64,000 nt of DNA from Streptomyces buecherae (lineage in GTDB: Bacteria > Actinomycetota > Actinomycetes > Streptomycetales > Streptomycetaceae), in assembly GCF_014295035.1 (NCBI RefSeq), contig NZ_CP060404.1:2506501-2570500 (forward strand). The letters are read 5' to 3'. This document shows positions 9,858-17,894 of this stretch, in pieces; positions within the stretch are counted from its first letter, which is position 1, and each line of letters begins with the position of its first letter. Both the position numbers and the translations under genes were made by a program. The notes beneath the pieces were generated by a model that saw nothing but the letters and a program-made list of their open reading frames with translations, was not told the origin of the DNA and did no database searches.

Positions 9858-11021
9858 TCAGAGGTGGGCGGGAGCGGAGATGCCGAGCAGGTTCAGGCCG
9901 TTTGCCAGCACCGTTCCGGCGGCTTCGGCGGTGGCCAGCCGGGCGCGGTGTGCGGCCGAGGGTTTCTCCTCGCCGCGCGGCAGCGGGGCGCAGCCGTCGT
10001 GGAAGCGGAAGAAGGCGTCGGCGACGGCCGTCAGCTCCCGCGCCACCCGGTCCGGAGCATGCCGCCGCGCGGCGGCCTCGACCACCCGCGGGTAGTCGGC
10101 CAGCAGGGCGAGCAGGGCCCCACGGGCGCGCGCGGCCGAGTCGCCGGTGGCACGGGTAGCGGCGTCGGCGTTGGCGGGGCCGTCGGGGTCGAAGGGACCG
10201 TCGGGGTCGGGCTCGACGCCCAGGTCGCGGCCGTTACGCAACAGCGCGCGCACCCGCGCGTGGGCGTACCGCACACGGAACAGCGGATTACTCTCCCGCT
10301 GCGCCAGCACCTCGGCCGGGTCGCAGCTCGGAACGTCATGCGCGGCGGCGCTCAGCAACGCCCACCGCGCACCGTCCCGCCCCAGCGACTCCACGAGTTC
10401 GCCCAGCGTGCGCCCCGGCTCGCGCACGGAGAGGACGACGGCCTCGGTGGCGGTCTCGGCGTCGCCGGTGGGGGCGGACGTGGCGGCGAGGGGAGCGGCT
10501 CCTCCGCCGTTGGGCAGCACATCGACCCCGGCCCCGCACGCGGTGGCCAACCGCGCGACGACCTCGGCGAACAGCGCGGCCCGCGGTCCGTCCTGGTACC
10601 GCAGCCGCAGCCGCGTCCCGACAAGTCCTTCGCCCTGCCCGTACGCCGCGCCCTGCGCGAGCACCTCCCGTACGAGCCCGGCGTGCGCTCCGGCGGCCAC
10701 GGTGATGTTCACGAAGCCGGGCCCGGCGACCTCGACCCGCTCGATCCCGGGCTGCTCGACCAGCCGGCGCCGCAGCACCTCGGCGACCTCCCGGGGCGCC
10801 TGCCCGGAGGCGGCGGCGAGCCGCAGGGCGACATGGGAGGCGAAGTCCCCGCAGCCGGGCCGGGGCGGCACCCGTACGATCCCCCGCCGCGCGCCACCAT
10901 CGGCTCCCCCGGCCTCGGCGTCGAGCGAGGCGAGATCGTCGGCCGGCACGGACAGCTCACCAGCCTGAACGGCAGAACGCACGACGTACACCACGGTGCG
11001 AGAGAGCTGTGCGGGGGTCAC
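9858..11021 (-). CDS. ArgS-related anticodon-binding protein (NrtL-like)
   Basis: This 387-residue protein starts at GTG 11021 (VTPAQLSRTV). Upstream in-frame codons to 11141 are low-complexity. It resembles the N-terminal additional domain and C-terminal DALR anticodon-binding domain of arginyl-tRNA synthetase (RVRYAHARVRALLRNG at about residue 255). It is far shorter than ArgS (about 580 aa), and I find no HIGH or KMSK catalytic motif. It is therefore unlikely to charge tRNA by itself. It sits beside lysA and close to a tRNA-Arg gene, as in other Streptomyces. Its function is unknown. Confidence 0.78.
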   Translation of the reverse strand: MTPAQLSRTVVYVVRSAVQAGELSVPADDLASLDAEAGGADGGARRGIVRVPPRPGCGDFASHVALRLAAASGQAPREVAEVLRRRLVEQPGIERVEVAGPGFVNITVAAGAHAGLVREVLAQGAAYGQGEGLVGTRLRLRYQDGPRAALFAEVVARLATACGAGVDVLPNGGGAAPLAATSAPTGDAETATEAVVLSVREPGRTLGELVESLGRDGARWALLSAAAHDVPSCDPAEVLAQRESNPLFRVRYAHARVRALLRNGRDLGVEPDPDGPFDPDGPANADAATRATGDSAARARGALLALLADYPRVVEAAARRHAPDRVARELTAVADAFFRFHDGCAPLPRGEEKPSAAHRARLATAEAAGTVLANGLNLLGISAPAHL

Positions 11022-11243
11022 GGGGCAAGCGTATGGGAGAAGGGGGGAGGCTCCGCGAACGGGTTTCCCGACGCGCCCTCGCCGTCGGGACCGGGGCCGG
11101 GGTGGCCCGCTCGGCGGGCGGTAGTGCAGCGGGGGCCCCATCTACGGCGAACCGCTCGACACACCGATCACGATCACTTACGCAGCCAGCCACTCCGCGT
11201 ACGCCAGTCACCGAACACCGCCACCACGTGAGCCAGCGACCGC

Positions 11244-11714
11244 TCAACCACCGGGCCGAACGACGGGCTCAGCACCTTCAGACGGCCCAGATCCGGGGCC
11301 GCCGTCGTCGTCACCTTCCTCCCCCGCCTCATGACCGGCGGCCTGTCGCACGAGCTGTCGTACGAGCCGCACCAGCTCGGCGGGCTCGAAGGGTTTCGCG
11401 AGGAACGCATCAACACCGGCAGACTGCCCGCTGTCGACATCCGACTGCGTGCAAGCGCTGACGATGGCGAGGGGAAGGTGTCGAGTACGCACGTCATCCC
11501 GCAATCGAGCAGCGGTCAGCAACCCGTTGAGACGGGGCATCACCACGTCGAGGGTGACCACGTCGGGTCTTACGCGATGCACGATCTCCAGGCACTCGAC
11601 ACCATCAGCCGCGGTCACGACCTCGAACCCCTCTAGCTCAAGGTTGACCCTGATTAGCTGCCGGATGACCTTGTTGTCGTCGACAACAAGGACCCGGCCG
11701 GACACGCCAGGCAC
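11244..11714 (-). CDS. Single-domain response regulator (CheY-like)
   Basis: This 156-residue protein has one receiver domain (about 7-125). It shows the acidic pair VVDDN, the phospho-acceptor Asp in TLDVVMP (about residue 55), and the conserved Lys in FLAKPFEP. After the receiver there is only an acidic, Gly-rich tail, with no DNA-binding output domain. It therefore probably signals by protein-protein contact. The start is GTG 11714, with a weak ribosome binding site. No histidine kinase lies nearby. Confidence 0.85.
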   Translation of the reverse strand: MPGVSGRVLVVDDNKVIRQLIRVNLELEGFEVVTAADGVECLEIVHRVRPDVVTLDVVMPRLNGLLTAARLRDDVRTRHLPLAIVSACTQSDVDSGQSAGVDAFLAKPFEPAELVRLVRQLVRQAAGHEAGEEGDDDGGPGSGPSEGAEPVVRPGG

Positions 11715-12004
11715 AACTCGAAGCCTAGGCGTGCGACTCCGACTGCGTCCGGGTTTTGCCCACTTCCGCCACGTGCGGGGGACCTTTCAGCGAGGCTCCC
11801 CACGATCCGCGACGAATGCGCTACAAGCGCGGGCCCCGCGTTCCGCTTCCCCCGGCGCACCCTCCGGACCAGTCGCCTGGGTACACCGGCTCGCTTCCTC
11901 CCCCACCGCCTGCCCGGCCCTGCGGCCGGCCCACGAAAGGCGTTCATGGCCACCCCTCATGAGCTGGTAGTGTTCTCTCCGTCGCCACGCAAGACGGCGG
12001 ACAC

Positions 12005-12076
12005 GCCCCCGTAGCTCAGGGGATAGAGCAACGGCCTCCGGAGCCGTGTGCGCAGGTTCGAATCCTGCCGGGGGCA
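12005..12076 (+). tRNA. tRNA-Arg (anticodon CCG)
   Basis: The cloverleaf is complete: acceptor GCCCCCG/CGGGGGC, D-arm GCTC/GAGC, anticodon stem ACGGC/GCCGT with loop CTCCGGA (anticodon CCG, reading CGG), T-arm GCAGG/CCTGC with loop TTCGAAT, and discriminator A. CCA is not encoded. The 3' part, from inside the anticodon stem onward, is the AICE integration site. The copy at attR lacks the 5' half, so this is the only intact copy here. Confidence 0.97.
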
Positions 12077-12077
12077 C
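12035..12077 (+). repeat. attL core (43-bp direct repeat)
   Basis: The copy lies within the 3' half of tRNA-Arg and is identical to 30749-30791. It begins inside the anticodon stem and ends one base past the discriminator. Crossover is expected within or near the anticodon loop, as in other tRNA-targeting tyrosine recombinases. Confidence 0.95.
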
Positions 12078-12129
12078 TTCGCTTCAACCAGCACGATGAT
12101 GCGGTTGACCAGCGCAGATGCCACGCATG

Positions 12130-12164
12130 AAGAGCGGGAACCAGTCTCACTGGGTCCCGCTCTT
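12130..12164 (+). terminator. Element-borne terminator behind tRNA-Arg
   Basis: The stem AAGAGCGGGA pairs with TCCCGCTCTT around a 15-nt interior that itself extends the stem (ACC/GGG), followed by TTTG. It lies 53 bp after the tRNA and inside the element. It appears to replace the native tRNA terminator, which now lies past attR. Confidence 0.7.
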
Positions 12165-12185
12165 TGTCGTTGCTGCGCACTGATC

Positions 12186-12205
12186 GCGATAGACCTGCGA
12201 TAGAC
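12186..12205 (+). repeat. GCGATAGAC direct repeats near attL (candidate integrase arm sites)
   Basis: Two exact GCGATAGAC copies (12186-12194 and 12197-12205) are spaced 11 bp apart, one helical turn. A third near-copy (GCGATAGAG) is at 30668-30676, near attR. Their placement on both flanks of the core suits arm-type binding sites of a tyrosine integrase. Confidence 0.4.
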
Positions 12206-12333
12206 GACGGGCCCCGTCTGCCCTTCTGCGTTGTGGACTGGAGCCGGGCGTGAGGTCTCTGACCAGCTCAGAACCAGGACGAAGTTGACGAAAAGCGCAT
12301 GCGCTACTCAGGGCCACGCAGTAACTTCCACCC

Positions 12334-13335
12334 GTGGCAGATACGGCGAACGATCAGGAACCGAGTAAGTCCCCGCGAGCGAAAGGGATCGGCCGGCGGT
12401 GGGAGTACGGAAAGACCCTCTCCGCGTGGCCCACCTTGAAGCTAGCTCACGCCGCACAGTGCAAGGCTGAGCTTGAGTCTCGGATCTCCCTTTGGACTGC
12501 AGGACGCCCCATTGATACCGACTATTCCCTCTCCGAGGACAGGCGTAGATGGCAAACACGGCTGCGAGTGCGCTCGGCACCGCCTTCGCAGGAGTGGTCT
12601 CTCATCCTGGGCGACATGCTCTACAGCCTCCGCAGCGCTCTTGACGCATGCGTATGGGAGTTCGCTCACATCGATGGAGTATCCCCACCCAAACCAAAGA
12701 TGATCCAATTTCCGGTGGTACGTGATCGCGCTGACTGGAGCAAGGCGCTTCGCGACCGACTCCAGACCGTCCCCCCAGAGATTGCAGAACGCATCGAGAT
12801 GCTCCAACCCTTCAATCGCCCACCCGAGCAAGTCGACGCGGACCCACTAATTTGCCTCACGGATCTCAATAACCTTGACAAGCATCGTGCCAGCATCGAC
12901 GTCTCGATTGACCCCCACAGCATCCAACAGAACGTCTCCACGAGTTGGGAATCCGAAGAAGCAGCGGAACGCAACGCTCCCCCCAACATCACATACCATT
13001 TTCCTGATCTCGCGGACCAGGCACTCATTGTCGACGCTAACTTTAGAGACCCAGTCAAGAAAATCGAGGGGGGGTTCTTGATTGGACTACAGGTAACCGT
13101 GGAGACACCCACAGGAAAGCAAGGCATTGGGGCGCTGACTAATGGCCTCATTCAGAATATTCAGCAGGTGCTTAATTTCATCGCAGCCGGTCCGGCCACT
13201 GCTGAAGAAATTAAGGCAATGAGTAACCAGGACACTGGCGGGTGGCTTCCCTTGGATATCCAGCCAGATGGATCAGGGCGCACGTTCCATACCGGTGCTC
13301 CCGGCACAGGCGACGCCCCGACCGAGAACTCGTAG
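12334..13335 (+). CDS. Uncharacterised element-encoded protein
   Basis: This 333-residue protein starts at GTG 12334 and has no clear Shine-Dalgarno sequence. I do not recognise a named family. It is soluble, with no membrane segment or signal peptide. A central segment (LGDMLYSLRSALDACVWEFA, about residue 93) recurs in mobile-element proteins of unknown function as I know them, followed by a KPKMIQFPV stretch. The second half (about 190-310) looks beta-rich. Codon use is less GC-biased than the chromosome. It lies between attL and int, opposite to int, so it is probably cargo. Function is unknown. Confidence 0.7.
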   Translation: MADTANDQEPSKSPRAKGIGRRWEYGKTLSAWPTLKLAHAAQCKAELESRISLWTAGRPIDTDYSLSEDRRRWQTRLRVRSAPPSQEWSLILGDMLYSLRSALDACVWEFAHIDGVSPPKPKMIQFPVVRDRADWSKALRDRLQTVPPEIAERIEMLQPFNRPPEQVDADPLICLTDLNNLDKHRASIDVSIDPHSIQQNVSTSWESEEAAERNAPPNITYHFPDLADQALIVDANFRDPVKKIEGGFLIGLQVTVETPTGKQGIGALTNGLIQNIQQVLNFIAAGPATAEEIKAMSNQDTGGWLPLDIQPDGSGRTFHTGAPGTGDAPTENS

Positions 13336-13369
13336 GGCCCAGACTCGCCCAGTCGGGCCCTACGGCCCA

Positions 13370-14812
13370 TCAAGCAGGCCAGTCGAGCTCCTTTTCGATC
13401 TTATGGTTCATGGCATCTTCCTGCCCATAGATGCATCCCTCGTAGACCCGGTGAATTACCTCGGGCGAGTTGCCGACCCGACGTGCGACCTCAGCCACAG
13501 GCACGCCAGCGTTCAACCATGTCGTGATGCAGGTGTGCCGAAGGTCGTACGGCCTTCCCCCGAGAATGGACGCTTGAAGATCCGGCGAGAGCGCGAACTC
13601 CCGGGCGTCCCGCCACACACGCCAATAGGTACTGCTCCCCACGAGACCGCCCCGCTCGTTCGTAAAGAGTCGCCCGTCCACGGCCGTGCCGAACTCCTTT
13701 AGATGGGCGCGGAGCATGGCCACGAGCGGTGGGGGGATCGGGACCGGTCGGTCTTCCTTGGCCTCCCTCGCCTTCAGGCCGCGCTTGTCGTGGCGCTCCC
13801 CGCTGTCTGTCCACTGCTTGCCCGACACGGGGTGCGTGTTGTGGAGTGTCAGAATTCCCCACCCCTTCTCTGGGAGGAAGCAATCAGCCTTCCGGAGGCC
13901 CACGGCCTCACTCGGGCGCAGCCCCGCGAAGTACATGACCCCGTAGAAGCCCACCAGGCGCCGGCCCTTCTTGCGGTCCCATGTCCCGACGTACGAGACC
14001 GAGGCGAGGAGTTGAGCAGCCTGCGTCTTGTTCACGAGAACACGAGGGTCCACACGGTCCGATGAGGAACTCTTCACCTTCTTGATGGCGGTGAGCGGGT
14101 TTTCCGTCAGAAGCTTGCGCTCGATGGCGTATTCAACCGCCGTATTGAGTGCGCGCCGGCGACGACGAGATGTCTCTCCCGCCGCAGGGGTGCCGTCCAG
14201 TTTGAAGGAGATACGATACTGAACATCACGGAGAACCTTCGGATCTTCCAGCGAGGAGACGAGAAGCGATTTCTTGGATATCCACGCGTAGGCGACCTCA
14301 AGTTCCTCCGGCGGGTCAAGTTCGGCGTTCTTGGGAATGACCGCCCACCGGAAAGCGAGGCGCAGCTCTTCCGGTGACGGCATTTTCTGTTCCTGCTCCA
14401 CCAACGCCAGCGTCACTGCGGCGAGCCCGTCGGCGATGCCCTCACGGGTCTTGGCTGCGGCAGTCGGCCAACGCATCGCCATGTACTCGCGACAGAACGC
14501 GAACCAGGGCAGTTCCTCACGGGCTTGTTCCGCACTGGCCTTGGCCCGTACCTCGGATTCAGGCAGACCGTCCGTGATGCGGAATGCCTCGCCACGGCGC
14601 ATTGCCTGCCACAGTTCAGATCTGCGGCTCTCTGCGAGCGCCACCGTGGCGAAGGTGGCGCTACTGACCTTCCCTCCGACTTTCCAACGGAGTTGGTAGG
14701 GACGGGTCTTACTCTGCGCCTTCGACACCTTCCACAGGCGGACATCTAGCGAAAACCCGTCCGGGGCCGAGCGGTTGTTCTGCTCGGCCCTGCTGTCGGC
14801 GTCCTTCGTCAC
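13370..14812 (-). CDS. int: Tyrosine site-specific integrase
   Basis: This 480-residue recombinase integrates and excises the AICE at tRNA-Arg. The start GTG 14812 overlaps the excisionase stop (GTGA). The N-terminal part (about 1-260) carries arm- and core-binding regions. The catalytic domain shows Arg-I in GLRPSEAVGL, the RHTCITTWLNAG box and a final tyrosine in VIHRVYEG near the C-terminus. All catalytic residues that can be checked by eye are present. It lies 1.3 kb from attL, the usual arrangement. Confidence 0.95.
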   Translation of the reverse strand: MTKDADSRAEQNNRSAPDGFSLDVRLWKVSKAQSKTRPYQLRWKVGGKVSSATFATVALAESRRSELWQAMRRGEAFRITDGLPESEVRAKASAEQAREELPWFAFCREYMAMRWPTAAAKTREGIADGLAAVTLALVEQEQKMPSPEELRLAFRWAVIPKNAELDPPEELEVAYAWISKKSLLVSSLEDPKVLRDVQYRISFKLDGTPAAGETSRRRRRALNTAVEYAIERKLLTENPLTAIKKVKSSSSDRVDPRVLVNKTQAAQLLASVSYVGTWDRKKGRRLVGFYGVMYFAGLRPSEAVGLRKADCFLPEKGWGILTLHNTHPVSGKQWTDSGERHDKRGLKAREAKEDRPVPIPPPLVAMLRAHLKEFGTAVDGRLFTNERGGLVGSSTYWRVWRDAREFALSPDLQASILGGRPYDLRHTCITTWLNAGVPVAEVARRVGNSPEVIHRVYEGCIYGQEDAMNHKIEKELDWPA

Positions 14813-15000
14813 GCGCTCTCCTCCAGCGTCTGGAGCCACCGACTCAGTTCGGACCGCCGGATTCGCACCGCGCCGTTCGGGAGCTTGATGGATTTCGGGC
14901 CCTTCTTGTACTGCCGCCAGCGGTAAAACGTCGCTCGCGGTACGCCTATCTCTTCGATCACTTCGGGGATGGTGAGCATCTCGTCGCGGGGCTTGGCCAC
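14809..15000 (-). CDS. xis: Excisionase / MerR-like helix-turn-helix protein
   Basis: This 63-residue protein starts at GTG 15000 behind AGGAGG. It is a single winged HTH of the excisionase type (LTIPEVIEEIGVPRATFYRW, then a beta-wing with IRRSELSRWL). Its role would be to bend attachment DNA and favour excision by Int. Translation is coupled to int by a 4-nt GTGA overlap. The iteron region lies directly upstream. Confidence 0.9.
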   Translation of the reverse strand: MAKPRDEMLTIPEVIEEIGVPRATFYRWRQYKKGPKSIKLPNGAVRIRRSELSRWLQTLEESA

Positions 15001-15054
15001 GACTCCTCCTTGGGCGAGAGGGCAAGGGAAGGTGGTGGGACCAGCCGAGAGCCG

Positions 15055-15307
15055 CCACAGAAACCACGAAATACACAGAAACCCTGGATTGGCGTGCTGA
15101 CCTGCGGCGATGCCGCACGGTGGGGCTGCCACAGAAATCGCCGGAGGTTCCACAGAAATAAGGGACCGGATCGGCGGCGCGAGGGCGGACCTATTTCTGT
15201 GGCTTCTCGGCAGGTTTCTGTGGCATTGCTCCGGGAGCCCCTGACGTGGCGGTCTGCGCAGGTCAGGGGCTCACCGGTCTATTTCTGTGATTCTGTGGTT
15301 TCTGTGG
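15055..15307. repeat. Iteron array, candidate AICE replication origin
   Basis: Four CCACAGAAA-type copies (15055, 15074 as CACAGAAA, 15129, 15150) face five TTTCTGTGG-type copies (15194, 15215, 15282, 15290, 15299; two carry one mismatch). A perfect 11-bp inverted repeat, GAGCCCCTGAC / GTCAGGGGCTC (15235-15245 and 15262-15272), lies inside the right cluster. The array fills the gap between the replication genes and xis-int. That layout, inverted clusters of a short repeat next to replication genes, suits an origin. It could also be a regulatory site for the xis promoter. Confidence 0.65.
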
Positions 15308-15313
15308 GCGGTC

Positions 15314-16858
15314 TCAGGGGGTCGGGTCGGTCAGGCGGGGGTGGACCAGGTAGCGGGGGGAGGGTGGCCGGCCGCGGCCTCCGGTGCGGGTCACGGGTTG
15401 GGCGCGCACGTATCCGTGGTCTTCCAGCAAGGTCAGCACCGGGTCGAGGTCGGCCGCGGTGGCGAACTCGGAGCGGGAGAGTTTGACCATCAGGTCCCGC
15501 TTGCTGACCTCGCTCCACTTGTGCGTGCGCAGGGCTTCCAGCACGGTGCGGGCGCGTTCGGTGGTGGGGTCGGCGCCCATCTGGTCGAACGCGGCCAGGC
15601 CGTGACTGGTGAAGTAGTCCGCCAGTGCGATCGCGTCGCGCATGGTCGCTTCGGCCACCGGAATCGTGTGCCCCTTGGTGAGGTGCTGCGCGAGGTGGAG
15701 CAGGGCGGCGATACGGGCGGTGGCGCCGGCGAGTTTTCCGGCCCAGTCCGCGATGTGGCCCAGCGAGCCGCCGCGGGCAGCCAACTTGGGTTCCACCCGC
15801 CCTTGGAAGGCGAGCAAGGCAGCATCGGCCTCGGGGGTGAGCTGCACGACGGCCGGATCGGTCCACTCCGCGAGGAACACGGTCAGGTCGATGACGTGGC
15901 GCCGGTAGGTGTCCTTGGCCTGGTCCGGGATCGGATCGGGGCTGAGCTTGCGGCGGCCGACCAGTGATTCAGGCACGGAGTAGAGGAACCTGCCAAGCAG
16001 GCCGCGGCCCTTGAATCCGTCCTGCCGTCCGATCTCGTCCAGTACCTGAGGCTGGACGCACAGGCCCATGGTGAGTGCGGGGTGTTCGATGTACTCCTTC
16101 CGCGTCTGCCGGTCCACCCTGAGCCGGTCTCCGGCGTGGCCTTTGAGGAAGACGCCCATGTTGGGCTTGCCGGAGTAGCGTCCGGCGATGATGTCGAAGA
16201 TGTCGCCCTCGGCGGACATGACCGCGATCCGGCCGCCCTGCTCCGACATGCGCGAGGTGACCGTCTCGGCGGTCGCGTCGTCGGCGAGCAACTGCGGTTC
16301 GGCCGGCACGGTGACAGTCTCCGCAGTCTGCGCGAGCGCAATGGCCGTGGACACGAGTTCGTCGCGCTCGTCTGCGTTCGCGGAGGCGGCTTTGGCCGCG
16401 GCCTTGTCGGCCGCTTCCTTGGCGAGGCGTGCGGTCATCTGGGCTTCCACGATGGCCGGTTGCTGCACCGTGCGGAGCTGTGCCTCCGCGTCGTACAGCG
16501 GGTCGGTCAGCAGGGCGAACACGGCGGACTTCCGGTTCGCCGGCGGGAGCGCGACCACCACGAACAGGTTGGTGGGCTCGCGCCAGTGTCCGCGCACCTG
16601 CACCACCGCCCTGCCGCCCGCCGCGGTGGCGAGCACAGAGAGGGCGATGCAGCCGGCGAGGTCGAGGGGGGTCTGTGTCTCTTCGGCGACCGCGGCCACG
16701 AACTCCCGTAGCCAGTCCGGCAGCGCGGCCACCGGGAACGGGGCGAGCTTGCGGGGTCCGGCGAGCGGTACGGGGTCCTCCCACACCGGGGTGGGTTCGT
16801 CGTCGAAGGTGGGCAGTCCGGCCCACAGGTCGGGGCTGTCCACAGGCTGTGTGGTCAT
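15314..16858 (-). CDS. DUF3987/YfjI-like putative replication helicase
   Basis: This 514-residue protein resembles DUF3987 (YfjI) proteins, P-loop proteins often paired with primase-polymerases in mobile elements. The N-terminal part has a modified P-loop in ALPPANRKSAVF (about residue 105). A long Ala/Lys/Glu helix (about 130-180) follows, then an ATPase-like core with SAEGDIFDIIAG and GLCVQPQVLDEI. A C-terminal winged-helix region (about 430-500) closes the protein. The start ATG 16858 overlaps the stop of the 54-aa gene (ATGA). Together with the upstream primase-polymerase it is the likely AICE replication unit. Confidence 0.75.
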   Translation of the reverse strand: MTTQPVDSPDLWAGLPTFDDEPTPVWEDPVPLAGPRKLAPFPVAALPDWLREFVAAVAEETQTPLDLAGCIALSVLATAAGGRAVVQVRGHWREPTNLFVVVALPPANRKSAVFALLTDPLYDAEAQLRTVQQPAIVEAQMTARLAKEAADKAAAKAASANADERDELVSTAIALAQTAETVTVPAEPQLLADDATAETVTSRMSEQGGRIAVMSAEGDIFDIIAGRYSGKPNMGVFLKGHAGDRLRVDRQTRKEYIEHPALTMGLCVQPQVLDEIGRQDGFKGRGLLGRFLYSVPESLVGRRKLSPDPIPDQAKDTYRRHVIDLTVFLAEWTDPAVVQLTPEADAALLAFQGRVEPKLAARGGSLGHIADWAGKLAGATARIAALLHLAQHLTKGHTIPVAEATMRDAIALADYFTSHGLAAFDQMGADPTTERARTVLEALRTHKWSEVSKRDLMVKLSRSEFATAADLDPVLTLLEDHGYVRAQPVTRTGGRGRPPSPRYLVHPRLTDPTP

Positions 16859-17019
16859 GAGGCTGCCCTCCCTTCGGTGGGATCGTCGCTGTGCGGGTCA
16901 GGACCAAGGGCAGTGCGGACGCCTTCGGCGACGTCCTTTCGCCCGCCTACGATGCCCCGTGATACCGCTTGCATGGCGCTCTGAGGACCTTTCTCGGAGT
17001 TATAGGGCTTATGGGTCAT
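16855..17019 (-). CDS. Small 54-aa protein coupled to the replication genes
   Basis: This short gene (54 residues, MTHKPYNSEKGPQSAMQ...) overlaps the primase-polymerase stop by ATGA at its start, and its own stop overlaps the DUF3987 start by ATGA. Exact overlaps at both ends strongly suggest a real, translationally coupled gene. It is hydrophilic and has no recognised domain. It could be a small accessory subunit or a coupling leader. Function is unknown. Confidence 0.65.
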   Translation of the reverse strand: MTHKPYNSEKGPQSAMQAVSRGIVGGRKDVAEGVRTALGPDPHSDDPTEGRAAS

Positions 17020-17894
17020 ACGGCGCCCCTCTCGGTCACGCTGAGGCCATTGGTGACCGCGCGGCGGGCGTAGGGCTCGGGGACGCCGACGGAGACGGCC
17101 GCAGCGATGATCTGCGCCCCGATGGCGTCCAGTTGGCAAGGCCCCGGGCAATTCGCGTGTTGGGCTGCCAGGAAGCGGGCCACCCCGAACGCCTGTGATC
17201 CGGCGCCGGATTCGGTGTGGCTGCGGACTAGGGCGAGGCCGCGTTCCAGGCCAGTGCGGACGTACCGCTCGGTGTGCCTGCATCCGGTGGCGACGGTCCG
17301 GTCCCAGTCAGCGCGCTCGGGGACGGAAGAGACCACCCTCCCCCGGGCGGGGGTGGTCTCTTCCTTCACCACCAGGGCGCGGACGGCCGACGGCAGGCCC
17401 GCCATGCGGCCGGTGCCGGGACCGAGCCACCGGGCGTAGACCATGAGCGACTTGACGTCCACACCGGGCCGGACCGCGTTGGACGACTGCATGACGCCCT
17501 GGTAGAGCCAGTGCTCCCCACGCGTCGTCAGCACCGTGCGGGTGGCGGGCAGGGTCTCGTGTGCCCACGCGACGGCCGCCGCGCTGTCCAGGTCCACGAC
17601 GGTCAGCCCGATGCCTCCGGGGTGGTAACCGACACCAGCGGCCTGCCGCCATGCCGGGGCCCATGTTCCGGAGGTGATGACGCGGCTGTCGGTGGTGGCT
17701 GCGGCCCATGCGTGGCACGGCGCGGGGCACTGGCAGGGGCCCGCGCTCTTCATGTTCGGCCGCCCGCCGCAGGTGTTCTTGGCGCACGTGCGGCAGTTCC
17801 CGAACGGCACCTTGCCCTGACGTAGCGGCAGCACCGGCACACCGGCCACAGCGAGTTCAAGCGCGGTGAGCAGGTGGGAGCGAGTGGCGGTCAT
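17016..17894 (-). CDS. Bifunctional DNA primase/polymerase (prim-pol)
   Basis: This 292-residue archaeo-eukaryotic-type primase-polymerase probably initiates AICE replication. The catalytic metal motif appears as LTVVDLDS (about residue 98) and the nucleotide-binding His motif as TTRGEHWLYQ (about 126). A Cys cluster (CRTCAKNTC...CQCPAPC, about 35-65) may bind zinc. It is short compared with full RepSA-like proteins, so helicase work may fall to the DUF3987 partner. The start ATG 17894 overlaps the methyltransferase stop (ATGA). Confidence 0.85.
   Translation of the reverse strand: MTATRSHLLTALELAVAGVPVLPLRQGKVPFGNCRTCAKNTCGGRPNMKSAGPCQCPAPCHAWAAATTDSRVITSGTWAPAWRQAAGVGYHPGGIGLTVVDLDSAAAVAWAHETLPATRTVLTTRGEHWLYQGVMQSSNAVRPGVDVKSLMVYARWLGPGTGRMAGLPSAVRALVVKEETTPARGRVVSSVPERADWDRTVATGCRHTERYVRTGLERGLALVRSHTESGAGSQAFGVARFLAAQHANCPGPCQLDAIGAQIIAAAVSVGVPEPYARRAVTNGLSVTERGAV

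Noticed and set aside
8430..11231. 933-aa plus-strand open frame across lysA and the ArgS-related gene
   Set aside because: It covers two well-identified minus-strand genes, has no domain, and is rich in Arg/Gly/Asp/His as antisense frames in high-GC DNA usually are.
15055..15307. CCACAGAAA repeats as CRISPR
   Set aside because: Units are 9 bp, in both orientations, irregularly spaced. Iterons at an origin explain them better.
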